Below, in pieces: positions 40,418-48,598 of a stretch of 64,000 bases of DNA; the stretch's first letter is position 1; every line of letters starts with the position of its first letter. The DNA lies in assembly GCA_964347975.1 (NCBI GenBank), contig CAYGAY010000018.1, positions 4,992 to 68,991 of the forward strand, in the 5' to 3' direction. Made by a program: the position numbers and the translations under genes. The notes under the pieces are model-generated. The model ran no database searches, was not told the DNA's origin, and saw only the letters and a list, made by a program, of their open reading frames with translations. Origin of the DNA: Bin87 sp964347975. GTDB taxonomy: Bacteria; Chloroflexota; Dehalococcoidia; Lucifugimonadales; UBA3495.

Positions 40418-40900
40418 TCACACATTGGCCCCTTCCGGCCAGAACAGTTCGTAAAGCCGCGCTGACAGTTCCTCACACAAAACCAGCCCGGCGGTTATTT
40501 CAGGTTCCGTTTCCTCATCCTCGTAAAAGTTGGAGTGGAGCGTTCGGGCGGTGCGGAAGGCGTTGTTAATCCACTGCTGCGTGTCCGTATCGCCGGACTC
40601 CCCCACCAGTCCGGCCAGCTCCCGGAGCGCGAGCCAGATGGAGCCATGGGTATGGATGACGCCGCCGTGCCGGGCGCTGATGGCTTTGATGGTTTCTGCA
40701 ACCATTCCCCAGGCTTTGTTGGACGCCTGGGGCAAATCGCCGTCCTCTTGCAGATGTTTCCAGGCGCCGGCCCGGAAATCCCCGCTGAGGTGAGCATACT
40801 TTTCCGGCGTCCGGTCGGCGTCGCCGGGCTGGCCCGGGTCGCGGGCCGCCGCCAAGGCTCTGGCCACGGCGGCGGCGATGTCGTCGTTGGTGAATGTCAT
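40418..40900 (-). CDS. HEPN/PaREP1-like small helical protein, family member 2
   Basis: A 160-residue helical protein whose elements parallel the 2516-3145 gene: A-W-G-M-V-A-E-T-I-K-A-I-S-A-R-H-G, then H-G-S-I-W-L-A-L-R-E-L-A-G, then A-R-T-L-H-S-N-F-Y-E near the end followed by a last helix (C-E-E-L-S-A-R-L-Y-E-L-F). The shared L-H-x-x-F-Y motif is the best family mark. ATG 40900 has GGAG 8 bases upstream and lies 14 bases after the stop of the flavin monooxygenase, so the two are co-transcribed. The selenoprotein follows 9 bases later. Function unknown; HEPN-type nucleic-acid or toxin roles are possible. Confidence 0.6.
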   Translation of the reverse strand: MTFTNDDIAAAVARALAAARDPGQPGDADRTPEKYAHLSGDFRAGAWKHLQEDGDLPQASNKAWGMVAETIKAISARHGGVIHTHGSIWLALRELAGLVGESGDTDTQQWINNAFRTARTLHSNFYEDEETEPEITAGLVLCEELSARLYELFWPEGANV

Positions 40901-40914
40901 CGAGATTGCTCCGG

Positions 40915-42138
40915 TCAGTCTCCCACTGCTTCTGCCACCGGAGATTTCAACCGTTCCGGCCACCAGGGGTCGTCGTACTCGTTGAACAGGCCCTTGACGT
41001 GGGGCATAACTTCGTTGGCGAAAAGCTCGGTGTTCTTGCGGGTCAGCTCCGGCGGCATACTGCCAATCTGTAGCAGCACCATCAGGTGTCCGATGCGGAG
41101 CAGTTCACACGCTTCAGTGAGTTTGCGGCGCACCGTTTCAGGGCTGCCACCGATGACGTGGCCCTGCTCAAGGTATTCCTTCCAGTTGTTTTCGGTGGCC
41201 GCGCGCTGCGACTCCTCGCCCATCTGCGGGCGCAGCGACCTGCGGATGGATTCCAGCGAGCGGTAGCCGGGCGATTCGGCAAAGGGCGGGTACACCCGCA
41301 GCATCTTTTCGTAGAAGTATTTGACGTGCTCCTCGTAATCCTGCTCCGCCTGCTCATCGGTCTCCGAGACGCACACCAGTTGCAGGAATCCCAAACGGTG
41401 CGGGTTATCGTCAATACCACGCTCGGCGGCGCGTTCCCAATACCCTTTGACGATGTTGTAGCCCCGCAGATACCCGTAGTATGACAGGTAGCAGTACACG
41501 TAATCCCGGTCCAGCACCCAGTCCCAGGTTTCCAGGCTGCCCGAGCCGGGAATCCAGACCGGCGGGTGCGGCTCCTGCATGGGGCGCGGCCAGATGCTGA
41601 TGTAGCGCAGCTTGTTGTACTTGCCGTTGAAGATGGTGGGCTGGCGCTGCGTCCAGGCTTGCATCACCACGTCGTGGGCCTCGGTGTGCCGGTCGCGCAG
41701 CGTGATGGGAACCTGGCCGTAGGAGAAAGTGGTATCCATCGACGTGCCCACCGGGAACCCGGCCACCAGCCGGCCGCCGGAAATGACGTCCAGCATTGCC
41801 ATCTCCTCGGCGACGCGCACGGGCGGGTTGTACAGCGCCAGGCTGTTGCCCAGCACGATGAGCGCGCCCTTGTCGGTAGTGTTGGCCAGCACCGACGCAA
41901 TCAGGTTGGGTGACGGCATAATGCCGTAAGCATTGTTGTGGTGCTCGTTGACGCAAATGCCGTCAAAACCAACCTCGTCGGCGTAGCGCAGCTGGTCGAT
42001 GTAGTCGGCGTAATACTGGCTGCCCTTGGCCGGGTCAAAGTTTTCATTGGGCAGGTCAACCCAGGCCGAATGATGCTGCTCGGCGAAGTCGTCGGGCAAG
42101 TCCTGGTAGGGCATCAGGTGGAAGAAGGATACTTTCAT
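40915..42138 (-). CDS. LLM-class flavin-dependent monooxygenase, third paralogue
   Basis: A 407-residue luciferase-like protein with F-D-G-I-C-V-N-E-H-H-N-N-A-Y-G (residue about 60), a long central V-L-G-N-S-L-A-L-Y-N-P-P-V-R-V-A-E-E-M strand-helix, G-G-R-L-V-A-G-F-P-V-G and P-V-W-I-P-G-S-G-S-L-E-T-W. It carries an insertion rich in Tyr (Y-V-Y-C-Y-L-S-Y-Y-G-Y). The substrate is unknown; relatives oxidise sulfonates, amines or hydrocarbons. It heads a compact minus-strand run with a HEPN-like gene, the peroxiredoxin-like selenoprotein and the VOC gene; oxygen chemistry next to a peroxidase makes sense. Confidence 0.87.
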   Translation of the reverse strand: MKVSFFHLMPYQDLPDDFAEQHHSAWVDLPNENFDPAKGSQYYADYIDQLRYADEVGFDGICVNEHHNNAYGIMPSPNLIASVLANTTDKGALIVLGNSLALYNPPVRVAEEMAMLDVISGGRLVAGFPVGTSMDTTFSYGQVPITLRDRHTEAHDVVMQAWTQRQPTIFNGKYNKLRYISIWPRPMQEPHPPVWIPGSGSLETWDWVLDRDYVYCYLSYYGYLRGYNIVKGYWERAAERGIDDNPHRLGFLQLVCVSETDEQAEQDYEEHVKYFYEKMLRVYPPFAESPGYRSLESIRRSLRPQMGEESQRAATENNWKEYLEQGHVIGGSPETVRRKLTEACELLRIGHLMVLLQIGSMPPELTRKNTELFANEVMPHVKGLFNEYDDPWWPERLKSPVAEAVGD

Positions 42139-42208
42139 GTCGATTTACCTCGGCGGCGGGGTGGCTGCCTGTCGTGAATGGCGTGATTTTAGCAAAGGGC
42201 GATTTTGC

Positions 42209-42802
42209 CTACTGGTCCCAGATTGCCGGCGGTGGGAAAAGGTCGGCTACCGGGCAGGAGAAACCGGGCAGGACGGGTTCGGCGGTAACGGTATCGCCGG
42301 GGCGAAACACGACGGTTCGGTCAGGCCAGTAAGCGATGACAATGCACGGCTGCGGAAACGCCTGCCAAACCAACTGCACCCCGGCGGCCAGGTATTCCTC
42401 GACTTTGTTGAGCATATCGACCGCTGCATTGTTGGGTGAAATGACCTCCACTGCCATTGCCGGCACCAGGGACCGGATGGACTCGGTGTCGGTGGGCATT
42501 TCTCCGGTTATGAGCGCCAGGTCGGGGCGGCGGGAGCGATTGCGACCAGGGCCGACATCGAAAGTCGGTTCGGCGAACACGGCTCCTGCCGGCTGCCCGG
42601 CAATAGCCTGTTCCAGGGTGAGCCAGATTAGACGCACCACCTGCACGTGGCCAAACATTCCCGGTGTCATACCCTTTTCCTCACCCTCCCAGATATGCTT
42701 TCTGACGATACGGCCGTCAATCAGCTCACACCCGTCCGTCATATCCTCAGGCAGGTTCGCAAACTCCTCGACCGTGTACAGCTTTTCCGGGGCAGAGACC
42801 AT
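42209..42802 (-). CDS. Uma2-family putative endonuclease, copy 2
   Basis: A 197-residue protein with L-Y-T-V-E-E-F-A-N-L-P near the start, E-L-I-D-G-R-I-V-R, then R-R-P-D-L-A-L-I (active-site Asp), A-M-A-V-E-V-I-S-P-N-N (Glu) and K-V-E-E-Y-L-A-A-G-V-Q-L-V-W (Lys and V-W signature). This is the classic Uma2/DUF820 order of a PD-(D/E)XK fold. AGGAGGT lies 9 bases before ATG 42802, which decides that start over ATG 42811, whose spacing would be nil. Confidence 0.88.
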   Translation of the reverse strand: MVSAPEKLYTVEEFANLPEDMTDGCELIDGRIVRKHIWEGEEKGMTPGMFGHVQVVRLIWLTLEQAIAGQPAGAVFAEPTFDVGPGRNRSRRPDLALITGEMPTDTESIRSLVPAMAVEVISPNNAAVDMLNKVEEYLAAGVQLVWQAFPQPCIVIAYWPDRTVVFRPGDTVTAEPVLPGFSCPVADLFPPPAIWDQ

Positions 42803-42846
42803 CGGTTTCATACCTCCTGAGTGCGATGTCAAGCGGTCTGGCCGGA

Positions 42847-43689
42847 TCAGCCGGCCAGCCATCCTTCCACGGCGGCGATGAAGTCGGCGGGGTTGTCCTC
42901 AAACACCATGTGGCCGGCGCGCTGGACTTCCGCCAGTGTGCCCTGCGCCAGCGTGTCAACCATTTGCCGGGCGGTTTCCTCGGTGAGCAGGTCGGTTTCC
43001 GTGCCGCGGACCAGCAGCGTGGGGCAGGTGACGCGCTCCAGCGTCGGCCACAGGTCCACGGCCGGCGCCGCCGTCCCGTTGATACGCTGCTCGCGGATGG
43101 CCGGGTCGAACTTCCAGCCGATTTTGCCGTTGGGCAACTCCTGGCTCTGGCCGGCGAGACGACGGCGCATGACCGACTCTGAGGCGAAGCGGTTGCCGGT
43201 CTGGACGTGGGCCAGCGCGTCCTCGAACGAATCAAATTCGGGCGGCAGGTTGCGCAATTCTTCGGTGATGCGATTGCCGCCGGCCGGCTCGATGCGAGGG
43301 CCGATGTCCACGATGCACAAGCGTTCGAGGCGGTCGGGGTACTGGCCGGCGAAGGCCATGCTGTTGCGCCCGCCCATGGAGTGGCCGAACAGGATGAACT
43401 TGTCCAGGCCAATGGCATCCACGAACCCCTTCAGGTCGGCGACGAAGGCGTCGGTGGAATAGTCGCCGCCGGGAGCATGGTCAGTGTCGCCGCGACCGCG
43501 CTGGTCCAGGGCGTACACGTGATAGTCGTTGCAGAGGGCCAGAGCAACATCTTCCCAAACGTTGGCGTGGCCGCGCAGACCGTGCAGCAGCGCCAGAGGA
43601 GGCTTGCCCTCCGTGCCCCAGTCGAGATAGTGCAGGTTGATGCCGTTGGCGGTGATAGTTTGGCTCTTGGGCTGTACTTGCGTGGTCAT
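42847..43689 (-). CDS. alpha/beta hydrolase
   Basis: A 280-residue hydrolase with an oxyanion segment L-L-H-G-L-R-G, nucleophile elbow G-H-S-M-G-G (Ser near residue 103), an Asp in L-L-V-R-G-T-E-T-D and His in A-G-H-M-V-F-E-D-N-P. Relatives include haloalkane-type, epoxide and ester hydrolases; the substrate is undetermined. Start ATG 43689 has AAGGAGGA upstream. The gene is separated from the pentapeptide protein by 12 bases and may share its transcript. Confidence 0.85.
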   Translation of the reverse strand: MTTQVQPKSQTITANGINLHYLDWGTEGKPPLALLHGLRGHANVWEDVALALCNDYHVYALDQRGRGDTDHAPGGDYSTDAFVADLKGFVDAIGLDKFILFGHSMGGRNSMAFAGQYPDRLERLCIVDIGPRIEPAGGNRITEELRNLPPEFDSFEDALAHVQTGNRFASESVMRRRLAGQSQELPNGKIGWKFDPAIREQRINGTAAPAVDLWPTLERVTCPTLLVRGTETDLLTEETARQMVDTLAQGTLAEVQRAGHMVFEDNPADFIAAVEGWLAG

Positions 43690-43701
43690 GGCAATTCCTC
43701 C

Positions 43702-44313
43702 TTATGTCTTGTGCCGTGAGAAAAGAGAGGCGATGGTTTGGAAAATGGAGGGGCGGGAGCCGGTAGCCTGGTAATCCGGTTGAACGAATCCAGGCGGAGC
43801 GTCGAACAACTGCCGATGGCTACCGCGCAGCTCCGTCTCTATAATCCGGTCGATACCGGCAGTCTGGTACAGGGAACGCGCTCCGGCCAACTGCACCGCT
43901 GTGTAGCCAGTGGCGAATCTCAAGTCGGCGTTAGTCAGGTCGGCGCCGCTAAAGTCGACCCCTTCCAGGTCGCAATGGCGGAGGTTGGCGGAAACCAGGT
44001 TGGCGTTTGCCAGGCTGGCCTGACTGAAATCAGCGCGATTGGCGTCAACCCCTTCCAAATTGGCGCCATCAAGATTCGATTCTCTGAGGTCGCTTCCAAC
44101 AAAGGTAGCGCGGCGCAAATCAGCCTTTTGCAACTGCGCTTCTTGCAGGTTAACGTTGTTCAGCCAACTATCACGCAGCACAGCTTTCTGCAAGTGGGTT
44201 TGGACCAGCTTGCTGTTGCTGAAATCCAGATTGTCCAGCAACTTGCCTTGCAAATTCTTTCGGCTGAGGTCACGCCCCATTTTCCGCATCTTGGTCATAA
44301 TAGACGCCCCCAT
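43702..44313 (-). CDS. pentapeptide-repeat protein
   Basis: A 203-residue protein with about 20 A(D/N)Lxx-type pentapeptides from residue 18 to 135 (D-L-R-R-A, D-L-R-E-S, N-L-D-G-A, N-L-E-G-V and so on), which fold as a right-handed quadrilateral helix. The C-terminal 65 residues are not repetitive. It overlaps the upstream membrane gene by 44 bases in another frame. In many bacteria a membrane helix, an N-terminal helical region and pentapeptides are one chain, so the pair could be a split protein or a frameshift product. Function unknown. Confidence 0.75.
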   Translation of the reverse strand: MGASIMTKMRKMGRDLSRKNLQGKLLDNLDFSNSKLVQTHLQKAVLRDSWLNNVNLQEAQLQKADLRRATFVGSDLRESNLDGANLEGVDANRADFSQASLANANLVSANLRHCDLEGVDFSGADLTNADLRFATGYTAVQLAGARSLYQTAGIDRIIETELRGSHRQLFDAPPGFVQPDYQATGSRPSIFQTIASLFSRHKT

Positions 44314-44791
44314 CTCCCATTCTCTGATTCAGCATCCGAGCAACGGTATCCCATTCATCAGATAGCGGATCAATCAATTCGGAATGCGCCTCCACCAATT
44401 CAAATACCGTCCGTCGGTAATCCGGCGCGTCCATCGCAATATGGTGCAGTTGATACAGGGCGCCAACCCTGACAATTGAGTTGTCGTTGCCTAGATGTTC
44501 GATGGCAGTGTTGAGACGTTCGGTAATGTTACCCAGCAGTGTCAACTCTGCGACCCGTTCCGCAGACGATGCCCGTCGGTTGGCGATGGATACTTGCCAG
44601 ATGAGCAGGATGCCACCCACTGCCAGCAAATACACTCTCACTATATCAATTTTCTTGTCCGCTGGCATTTCGAGGTGAGCCGCGACCGGTTCCAGGAACC
44701 ACCACAGGAGTACCAGCCCGGCAACGGCCAGTATCGCCGCTGTCGCTACCGGCAGCAACCAGCGTAAAACGCCGCTGAATCCGGGCCACAT
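44270..44791 (-). CDS. membrane protein with V-R-x-G-x-x-L helical region, partner of the pentapeptide protein
   Basis: The 173-residue protein has two hydrophobic segments (about 8-33 and 50-70), then a soluble helix pair: A-E-R-V-A-E-L-T-L-L-G-N-I-T-E-R-L-N-T-A-I-E-H-L and I-V-R-V-G-A-L-Y-Q-L-H-H-I-A. The second is the R-x-G-A-I-Y-A-L-E-x-I-A motif seen before pentapeptide repeats in larger membrane proteins. This supports the view that it and the overlapping 43702-44313 gene work as, or once were, one polypeptide. Confidence 0.65.
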   Translation of the reverse strand: MWPGFSGVLRWLLPVATAAILAVAGLVLLWWFLEPVAAHLEMPADKKIDIVRVYLLAVGGILLIWQVSIANRRASSAERVAELTLLGNITERLNTAIEHLGNDNSIVRVGALYQLHHIAMDAPDYRRTVFELVEAHSELIDPLSDEWDTVARMLNQRMGDGGVYYDQDAENGA

Positions 44792-44822
44792 CTTGCGTTG
44801 ACGCCGGCCCGGTGAATCTGCC

Positions 44823-45611
44823 CTACTTCAATTGCCAGTTAGGCCGGCGTTTCTCCGCAAAAGCCCGTGGCCCTTCCTTGCTGTCCTCGGTGGTGAGGAT
44901 GTAATCGTAGGCCACGTAAGTCTTGGCGCTGATTTCGGCGATGGACATATCCAGGCTGTTGTAGGCCAGTTCCTTGATGGTGCGCACGGCCAGCGGCGCG
45001 TTCTGTGCGATGCTCTCCGCCATCTTGACGGCCTCCGGCACCAGTTCATCCGGAGGCGCCACTTTGTTGAGGAAGCCCATCTCCTTGACCCGTTCAGCCG
45101 GCAGCAGGTCGGCGGTCATCACCAGCTCCAGCACGTTGGATATGCCAATCATCTTCGTGAGTTCCACGGCGAAGGGGGGCATCAGGCTCCACTTGGTCTC
45201 GGTGATGCCGAGGCGGGCGTTATCCGCGGCCAGGCGCACGTCGCACATCTGGGCGATGGCCCAGCCACCGGCGGCGGCGGCGCCATTGACGGCGGCTACC
45301 AGCGGCTTGGTTGGACGCACCCACATATGCGGCTTGTCCGGCGACATACTGTTTTCGGCCCGGGCCGGCACGCCCTCGGCGTTGTCGGCGGCGCGTTCCT
45401 TGAGGTCGCGGCCGGCGCAGAAGTTGCGGCCAGATCCGGTGATCACGGCCACCCAGGCTTCATCGTCCTCGTTATCGAAGTGGTTGATAACCTCCTGCAA
45501 CTCCCGGCGCAGTTGCCGGTTAATGGCGTTGGAGGATTCGGGCCGGTTCAGCGTGATGATGGCAACGTGGTTGTCGGCGCCGGTCTTTTCGTAGAGTACG
45601 GTTTCTGGCAT
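44823..45611 (-). CDS. enoyl-CoA hydratase/isomerase (crotonase) family protein
   Basis: A 262-residue crotonase-fold enzyme. The CoA/oxyanion sites are F-C-A-G-R-D-L and V-N-G-A-A-A-A-G-G-W-A-I-A-Q-M-C-D-V-R; one acidic catalytic position is seen in G-I-T-E-T-K-W while the second Glu of classical hydratases is not obvious, so it may be an isomerase or another crotonase type. ATG 45611 follows AAGGAG by 9 bases; the longer upstream frame overlaps the HIT gene and is not protein-like. It probably acts in acyl-CoA breakdown in the cytosol. Confidence 0.87.
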   Translation of the reverse strand: MPETVLYEKTGADNHVAIITLNRPESSNAINRQLRRELQEVINHFDNEDDEAWVAVITGSGRNFCAGRDLKERAADNAEGVPARAENSMSPDKPHMWVRPTKPLVAAVNGAAAAGGWAIAQMCDVRLAADNARLGITETKWSLMPPFAVELTKMIGISNVLELVMTADLLPAERVKEMGFLNKVAPPDELVPEAVKMAESIAQNAPLAVRTIKELAYNSLDMSIAEISAKTYVAYDYILTTEDSKEGPRAFAEKRRPNWQLK

Positions 45612-45657
45612 TGTGGTGTGGTCTCCTTGCAGTGATATTCCTGACGCCTGTTGCGGG

Positions 45658-46017
45658 TCAGGCGTAGTGCCCCAGGAACTGGCCGCCGATGACGTGCACG
45701 TGGCCGTGGGACTGGCTCTGCAGGCCATCGTAGCCGAAATTGGACAGGATGCGAAAACCGTTGGGGCAATACATGCAACCCAACGTCGCCGCGACATCGC
45801 CGAGTCGGGTCATAATGCCGCTGCTCCACATCTCCAGTTGGGACATATGGCGACGGGGCATCACCAGCAGCATGATCGGCACCCAGGTCAGCCGATTGAC
45901 GATGGCAATGAGGTCGTTGTCGAGGTAGCGGATCCGCGCCGGTTCGCGCCCGGCGACGATTTCGCAAAAAACACAGTAGGAACTAGCCGATTGCGGTGTT
46001 GCTGATGCGCTGGTCAT
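45658..46017 (-). CDS. HIT-family protein (histidine triad hydrolase)
   Basis: A 119-residue protein with the N-terminal zinc-type pair Y-C-V-F-C-E-I-V-A-G-R-E and the C-terminal histidine triad S-H-G-H-V-H-V-I-G-G. HIT proteins hydrolyse nucleoside phosphoramidates or dinucleoside polyphosphates. The middle R-L-T-W-V-P-I-M-L-L-V-M-P-R-R-H-M is typical in position. ATG 46017 opens M-T-S-A-S-A; residues upstream are Arg-rich and not convincing. The gene precedes the enoyl-CoA hydratase by 46 bases. Confidence 0.85.
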   Translation of the reverse strand: MTSASATPQSASSYCVFCEIVAGREPARIRYLDNDLIAIVNRLTWVPIMLLVMPRRHMSQLEMWSSGIMTRLGDVAATLGCMYCPNGFRILSNFGYDGLQSQSHGHVHVIGGQFLGHYA

Positions 46018-46190
46018 TGATGGCCTGTATCTATTCTTCCGCCCTCGCCGCCAGCGCGCCGCAGGGCAAAGTAGTCCCTGCTTGTCGCCAGCCGGCCGCG
46101 CGGGCGGGTTGCTGGATTGCTCCAATTGTAACCCAAATCAACTGCCCGCCGCCCGTTTTGGGGTTTCCCGTGGCCGTCCTCCAAGTGTGG

Positions 46191-46196
46191 TATTAT
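46191..46196 (+). promoter_or_regulatory. -10 hexamer TATTAT before the MogA/MoaB gene
   Basis: TATTAT lies 64 bases before ATG 46260 in otherwise G+C-rich DNA, preceded by GTGTGG. A clear -35 element is not seen, and the ATG has no Shine-Dalgarno match. Confidence 0.3.
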
Positions 46197-46259
46197 GGCC
46201 GGCGATGCGCCCCTTTGTCTCGCGCGTCGAATTGTCCACTCGCCATTGCCGACCAACGT

Positions 46260-46751
46260 ATGTTTCAACTGGCCATCCTCACCATCAGCAGTTCGGGCGC
46301 TCGCGGCGAACGGGAAGATACCGGCGGTCAGGCCATCCGGGACAAGCTGCCGCCGCCGGATTATGCAGAAGTCCGCTATGAAATCATCTCCGACGATGCC
46401 CAGACCATCACCAGCCGGATCTGCGAATGGGCTGACGCCGGCGACGTGGACCTCATCGTCACCACCGGTGGCACGGGTCTGGGCCGGCGAGACGTTACCC
46501 CCGAAGCCGCCACGGCAGCGATGGACCGTGAAGTCCCGGGCATGGCCGAGACGATGCGCGCCCAGACCCTCAAGTTCACACCCATGGCGATGCTGAGCCG
46601 CTCGGTAGTGGGCATCCGTGGGCACACCCTGATCATCACCCTGCCGGGCAGCCCTCGGGGAGTGGGCGAGTGCCTCGACGTGGTACTGCCCGTCCTTCCC
46701 CATGCGATTGAGCTCTTGCAGCGGGAATCCGTGCAAGAGCATCCGCGCTAG
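46260..46751 (+). CDS. MogA/MoaB-family molybdopterin adenylyltransferase-like protein
   Basis: The 163-residue protein shows the MogA/MoaB core: L-T-I-S-S-S-G-A-R-G, D-L-I-V-T-T-G-G-T-G-L-G-R-R-D-V-T-P-E-A and I-I-T-L-P-G-S-P-R-G-V-G-E-C-L. Members activate molybdopterin by adenylylation before metal insertion. This fits the formate dehydrogenase and CoxL-type enzymes in the same window. The start at ATG 46260 is set by the conserved M-F-Q-L-A-I-L-T strand; no ribosome-binding site is visible. Confidence 0.87.
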   Translation: MFQLAILTISSSGARGEREDTGGQAIRDKLPPPDYAEVRYEIISDDAQTITSRICEWADAGDVDLIVTTGGTGLGRRDVTPEAATAAMDREVPGMAETMRAQTLKFTPMAMLSRSVVGIRGHTLIITLPGSPRGVGECLDVVLPVLPHAIELLQRESVQEHPR

Positions 46752-46818
46752 TCATGGATTCCAGCGAAAGCGCAAATGACGGAAAATTGCAACATCATTC
46801 ACCGGAGACCGCAACCCC

Positions 46819-47172
46819 ATGACCACCGACGCCAACACTAACGAATCGGCTCCCGTCTATTGGCCCAGGGTGAAGGAATTGCTGGACGGCATTATGGAAC
46901 GCTGGATCGAGCGCCATGGCCGCAACCCGTACCCAGGCATCCACGAATACTGGTGGGAGACGCCGGAGGAATTGGCCGCGTCGGTGCTCAACGGTTATCC
47001 CTCGATTGAACCTGGCAAACCGGGCGCGGAGACGCACCTGGTCCGTTCCTTGCGTCTGGGATGCGGCACCTTCGGGCGAATGCCGTTGCGCGGCCCGTTC
47101 CTGTCCCGGGCTGAGGCCGCCGAAATCGCCGCGTGGATTGACGCCGGTATGCCGGTGGGGCCGGAGGGATAG
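46819..47172 (+). CDS. small conserved protein of unknown function
   Basis: A 117-residue protein with Y-W-P-R-V-K-E-L-L-D-G-I-M-E-R-W near the N-terminus and R-L-G-C-G-T-F-G-R-M-P-L-R-G-P-F-L followed by I-A-A-W-I-D-A-G-M-P at the end. The last part echoes the M-P-P-x-G...I-x-x-W-I-D-x-G ending of cytochrome c-like modules, but the C-x-x-C-H heme site is absent. It begins 67 bases after the MogA/MoaB gene and ends 2 bases before the HEPN-like gene. Confidence 0.55.
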   Translation: MTTDANTNESAPVYWPRVKELLDGIMERWIERHGRNPYPGIHEYWWETPEELAASVLNGYPSIEPGKPGAETHLVRSLRLGCGTFGRMPLRGPFLSRAEAAEIAAWIDAGMPVGPEG

Positions 47173-47174
47173 CA

Positions 47175-47537
47175 ATGAGCGCGACGGAACAGCCCCTAGC
47201 TCCGCCTGACCCGGTAGAAGCCGCCCGGCGGCAGTTCGCCGTGCACAACATGATGCTCGGCGCCGAAATCTTGCGCGACGCCGCCCACCACGCCGTGGTC
47301 AAGGCCGCCCACCAACGCGGCTGGCCCTGTGAAACCCAGGCGCAAACCTATGATGCCATCGCAAAACTGGATGGTGATGACGAGCTACACTTGATGTCGA
47401 GCTATTTGCACACCGAAGGATTGCCCGACAAAATCCGCTATAGCTACGGAACCATCATTGAAGGGGAGATAGAGATGGACTGTTGGGCTGTGAGTGTGTT
47501 CCTGGAACGGATGCAAGAGCTAATCGGACTGCCGTGA
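47175..47537 (+). CDS. HEPN/PaREP1-like small helical protein, family member 3
   Basis: The 120-residue protein contains L-G-A-E-I-L-R-D-A-A-H-H-A-V-V-K-A-A-H-Q-R-G-W-P-C-E-T, closely echoing G-W-V-C-E-T-Y-E-E-A in the 2516 gene, and an S-S-Y-L-H-T-E-G-L segment in place of the L-H-x-x-F-Y motif. Its stop overlaps the start of member 4 (TGATG at 47535-47539), so the two are co-translated. Tandem copies of a helical family suggest a two-part complex, perhaps of toxin-antitoxin or nucleic-acid type, but no activity can be assigned. Confidence 0.55.
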   Translation: MSATEQPLAPPDPVEAARRQFAVHNMMLGAEILRDAAHHAVVKAAHQRGWPCETQAQTYDAIAKLDGDDELHLMSSYLHTEGLPDKIRYSYGTIIEGEIEMDCWAVSVFLERMQELIGLP

Positions 47538-47871
47538 TGCTCGTCACGGAACACGCTCAAATGTCCTTGCTATTACTGGATCGGTCACAGGGAGAGTTCG
47601 CCGGCGGAGACCCGCTGATTGCCTCGGAAATACTATGGGGGGCCGCCGCCCATGCTATTCAGGCCATGGCTACCGAACGAGGATGGCATAAGGACAGCCA
47701 TGGCGCGATAAAGGCTGCGGCCCGTCGGCTGAGCGACGAAAGGCGGGATGCGTTGACAGCGCCGAAAAGTTGCACGAAAACTTTTACCACAACAACTTGA
47801 ACGCCGGCCAGATAGCGCACAGGCGGGAACAAGCCGAGAAACTCGTCCCTTACCTGCTGGGGTTGCTCTGA
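47537..47871 (+). pseudogene. HEPN/PaREP1-like protein, family member 4, frameshifted
   Basis: The first frame gives A-S-E-I-L-W-G-A-A-A-H-A-I-Q-A-M-A-T-E-R-G-W and D-S-H-G-A-I-K-A-A-A-R-R-L-S, then turns into T-A-P-K-S-C-T-K and stops at 47800. A one-base backward shift near the GAAAAG at 47765 restores E-K-L-H-E-N-F-Y-H-N-N-L and a last helix ending at 47871, matching member 1. The cause may be a mutation, a sequencing error near this low-quality region, or -1 frameshifting on the A-rich site. Confidence 0.55.
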
Positions 47872-48004
47872 TAAACAACAAAAACGATGCCGCCGGCGGG
47901 ATAACCCACTGGCGGTGTCTCTCGCTTATACATCTGTAAGCATTTGCTCTTGCCCACAGTGTTTCAGCAAAGTCTTAATGCGTTCTGGGGCTGTTTTACC
48001 GGCA

Positions 48005-48365
48005 TTACATCGGACAAAAGCCTGCCGGTGCGGCGTTTTGACCGGGTTCCAGTAGCAATGCTTGACGTTCTGTCAGCTTTTGGACAGCGTTGCCGTCCAG
48101 AGAATCGGAGAGATTCTTGGCTTCAACAAATCCTGTCGGTTTGACTTGGGATTGCTGAGGCGAAAGGGGTTTTGCCCATAGAGCGTAGTCCACGTTGGGT
48201 TTGCCCCGGCTATAATTGTGCTCCACCTCAACCCAAGGCTCTGAGGATAGGGCCAACCAACGCGACACGGGTAACCATCTCGTCGTCGTTCAATCCAGTA
48301 CGGCGGCTACGAATCCGCCCACGGACCCGCTCAACAGTCTCATTCGACCGATGCACATCGACAGC
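48005..48365 (-). pseudogene. fragment of a type I restriction (HsdR_N-like) nuclease protein
   Basis: One frame gives D-E-M-V-T-R-V-A-L-V-G-P-I-L-R-A-L-G; after a frameshift the next gives W-V-E-V-E-H-N-Y-S-R-G-K-P-N-V-D-Y-A-L-W and G-F-V-E-A-K-N-L. This D-Y-A-L...x-E-A-K pattern is the PD-(D/E)XK active site of HsdR_N-type nucleases. The N-terminus is cut by the assembly gap and the rest of the protein is missing, so it is a relic or an assembly-damaged gene. Confidence 0.5.
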
Positions 48366-48383
48366 AATGATGCCCTACTAAAC

Positions 48384-48575
48384 CGAGTCCCGCCGGCCGG
48401 GGGGCCCCCCGGGCCGCCGGGGCGCGGTGGCGGGTGGGGGGCCCCACGCGACCCCCACGAGCCCGACGTTTNNNNNNNNNNAAACCGACTCATTCTCTTT
48501 TGCACCTCCCACACAATTTTTGCCCTACAAACCCCCGCCCCGCGGGGGGGGGCCGCCGGCGGGACTCGGTCGCTA
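48384..48575. other. assembly gap (10 N at 48472-48481) with unreliable inverted flanks
   Basis: Ten N bases are bordered by C- and G-rich runs. ACCGAGTCCCGCCGGC on the left is the exact reverse complement of GCCGGCGGGACTCGGT on the right, a layout expected from a chimeric or fold-back join. No gene should be called across it. Confidence 0.8.
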
Positions 48576-48598
48576 GTTGCGGTGAGGGAGCCGCCTGC

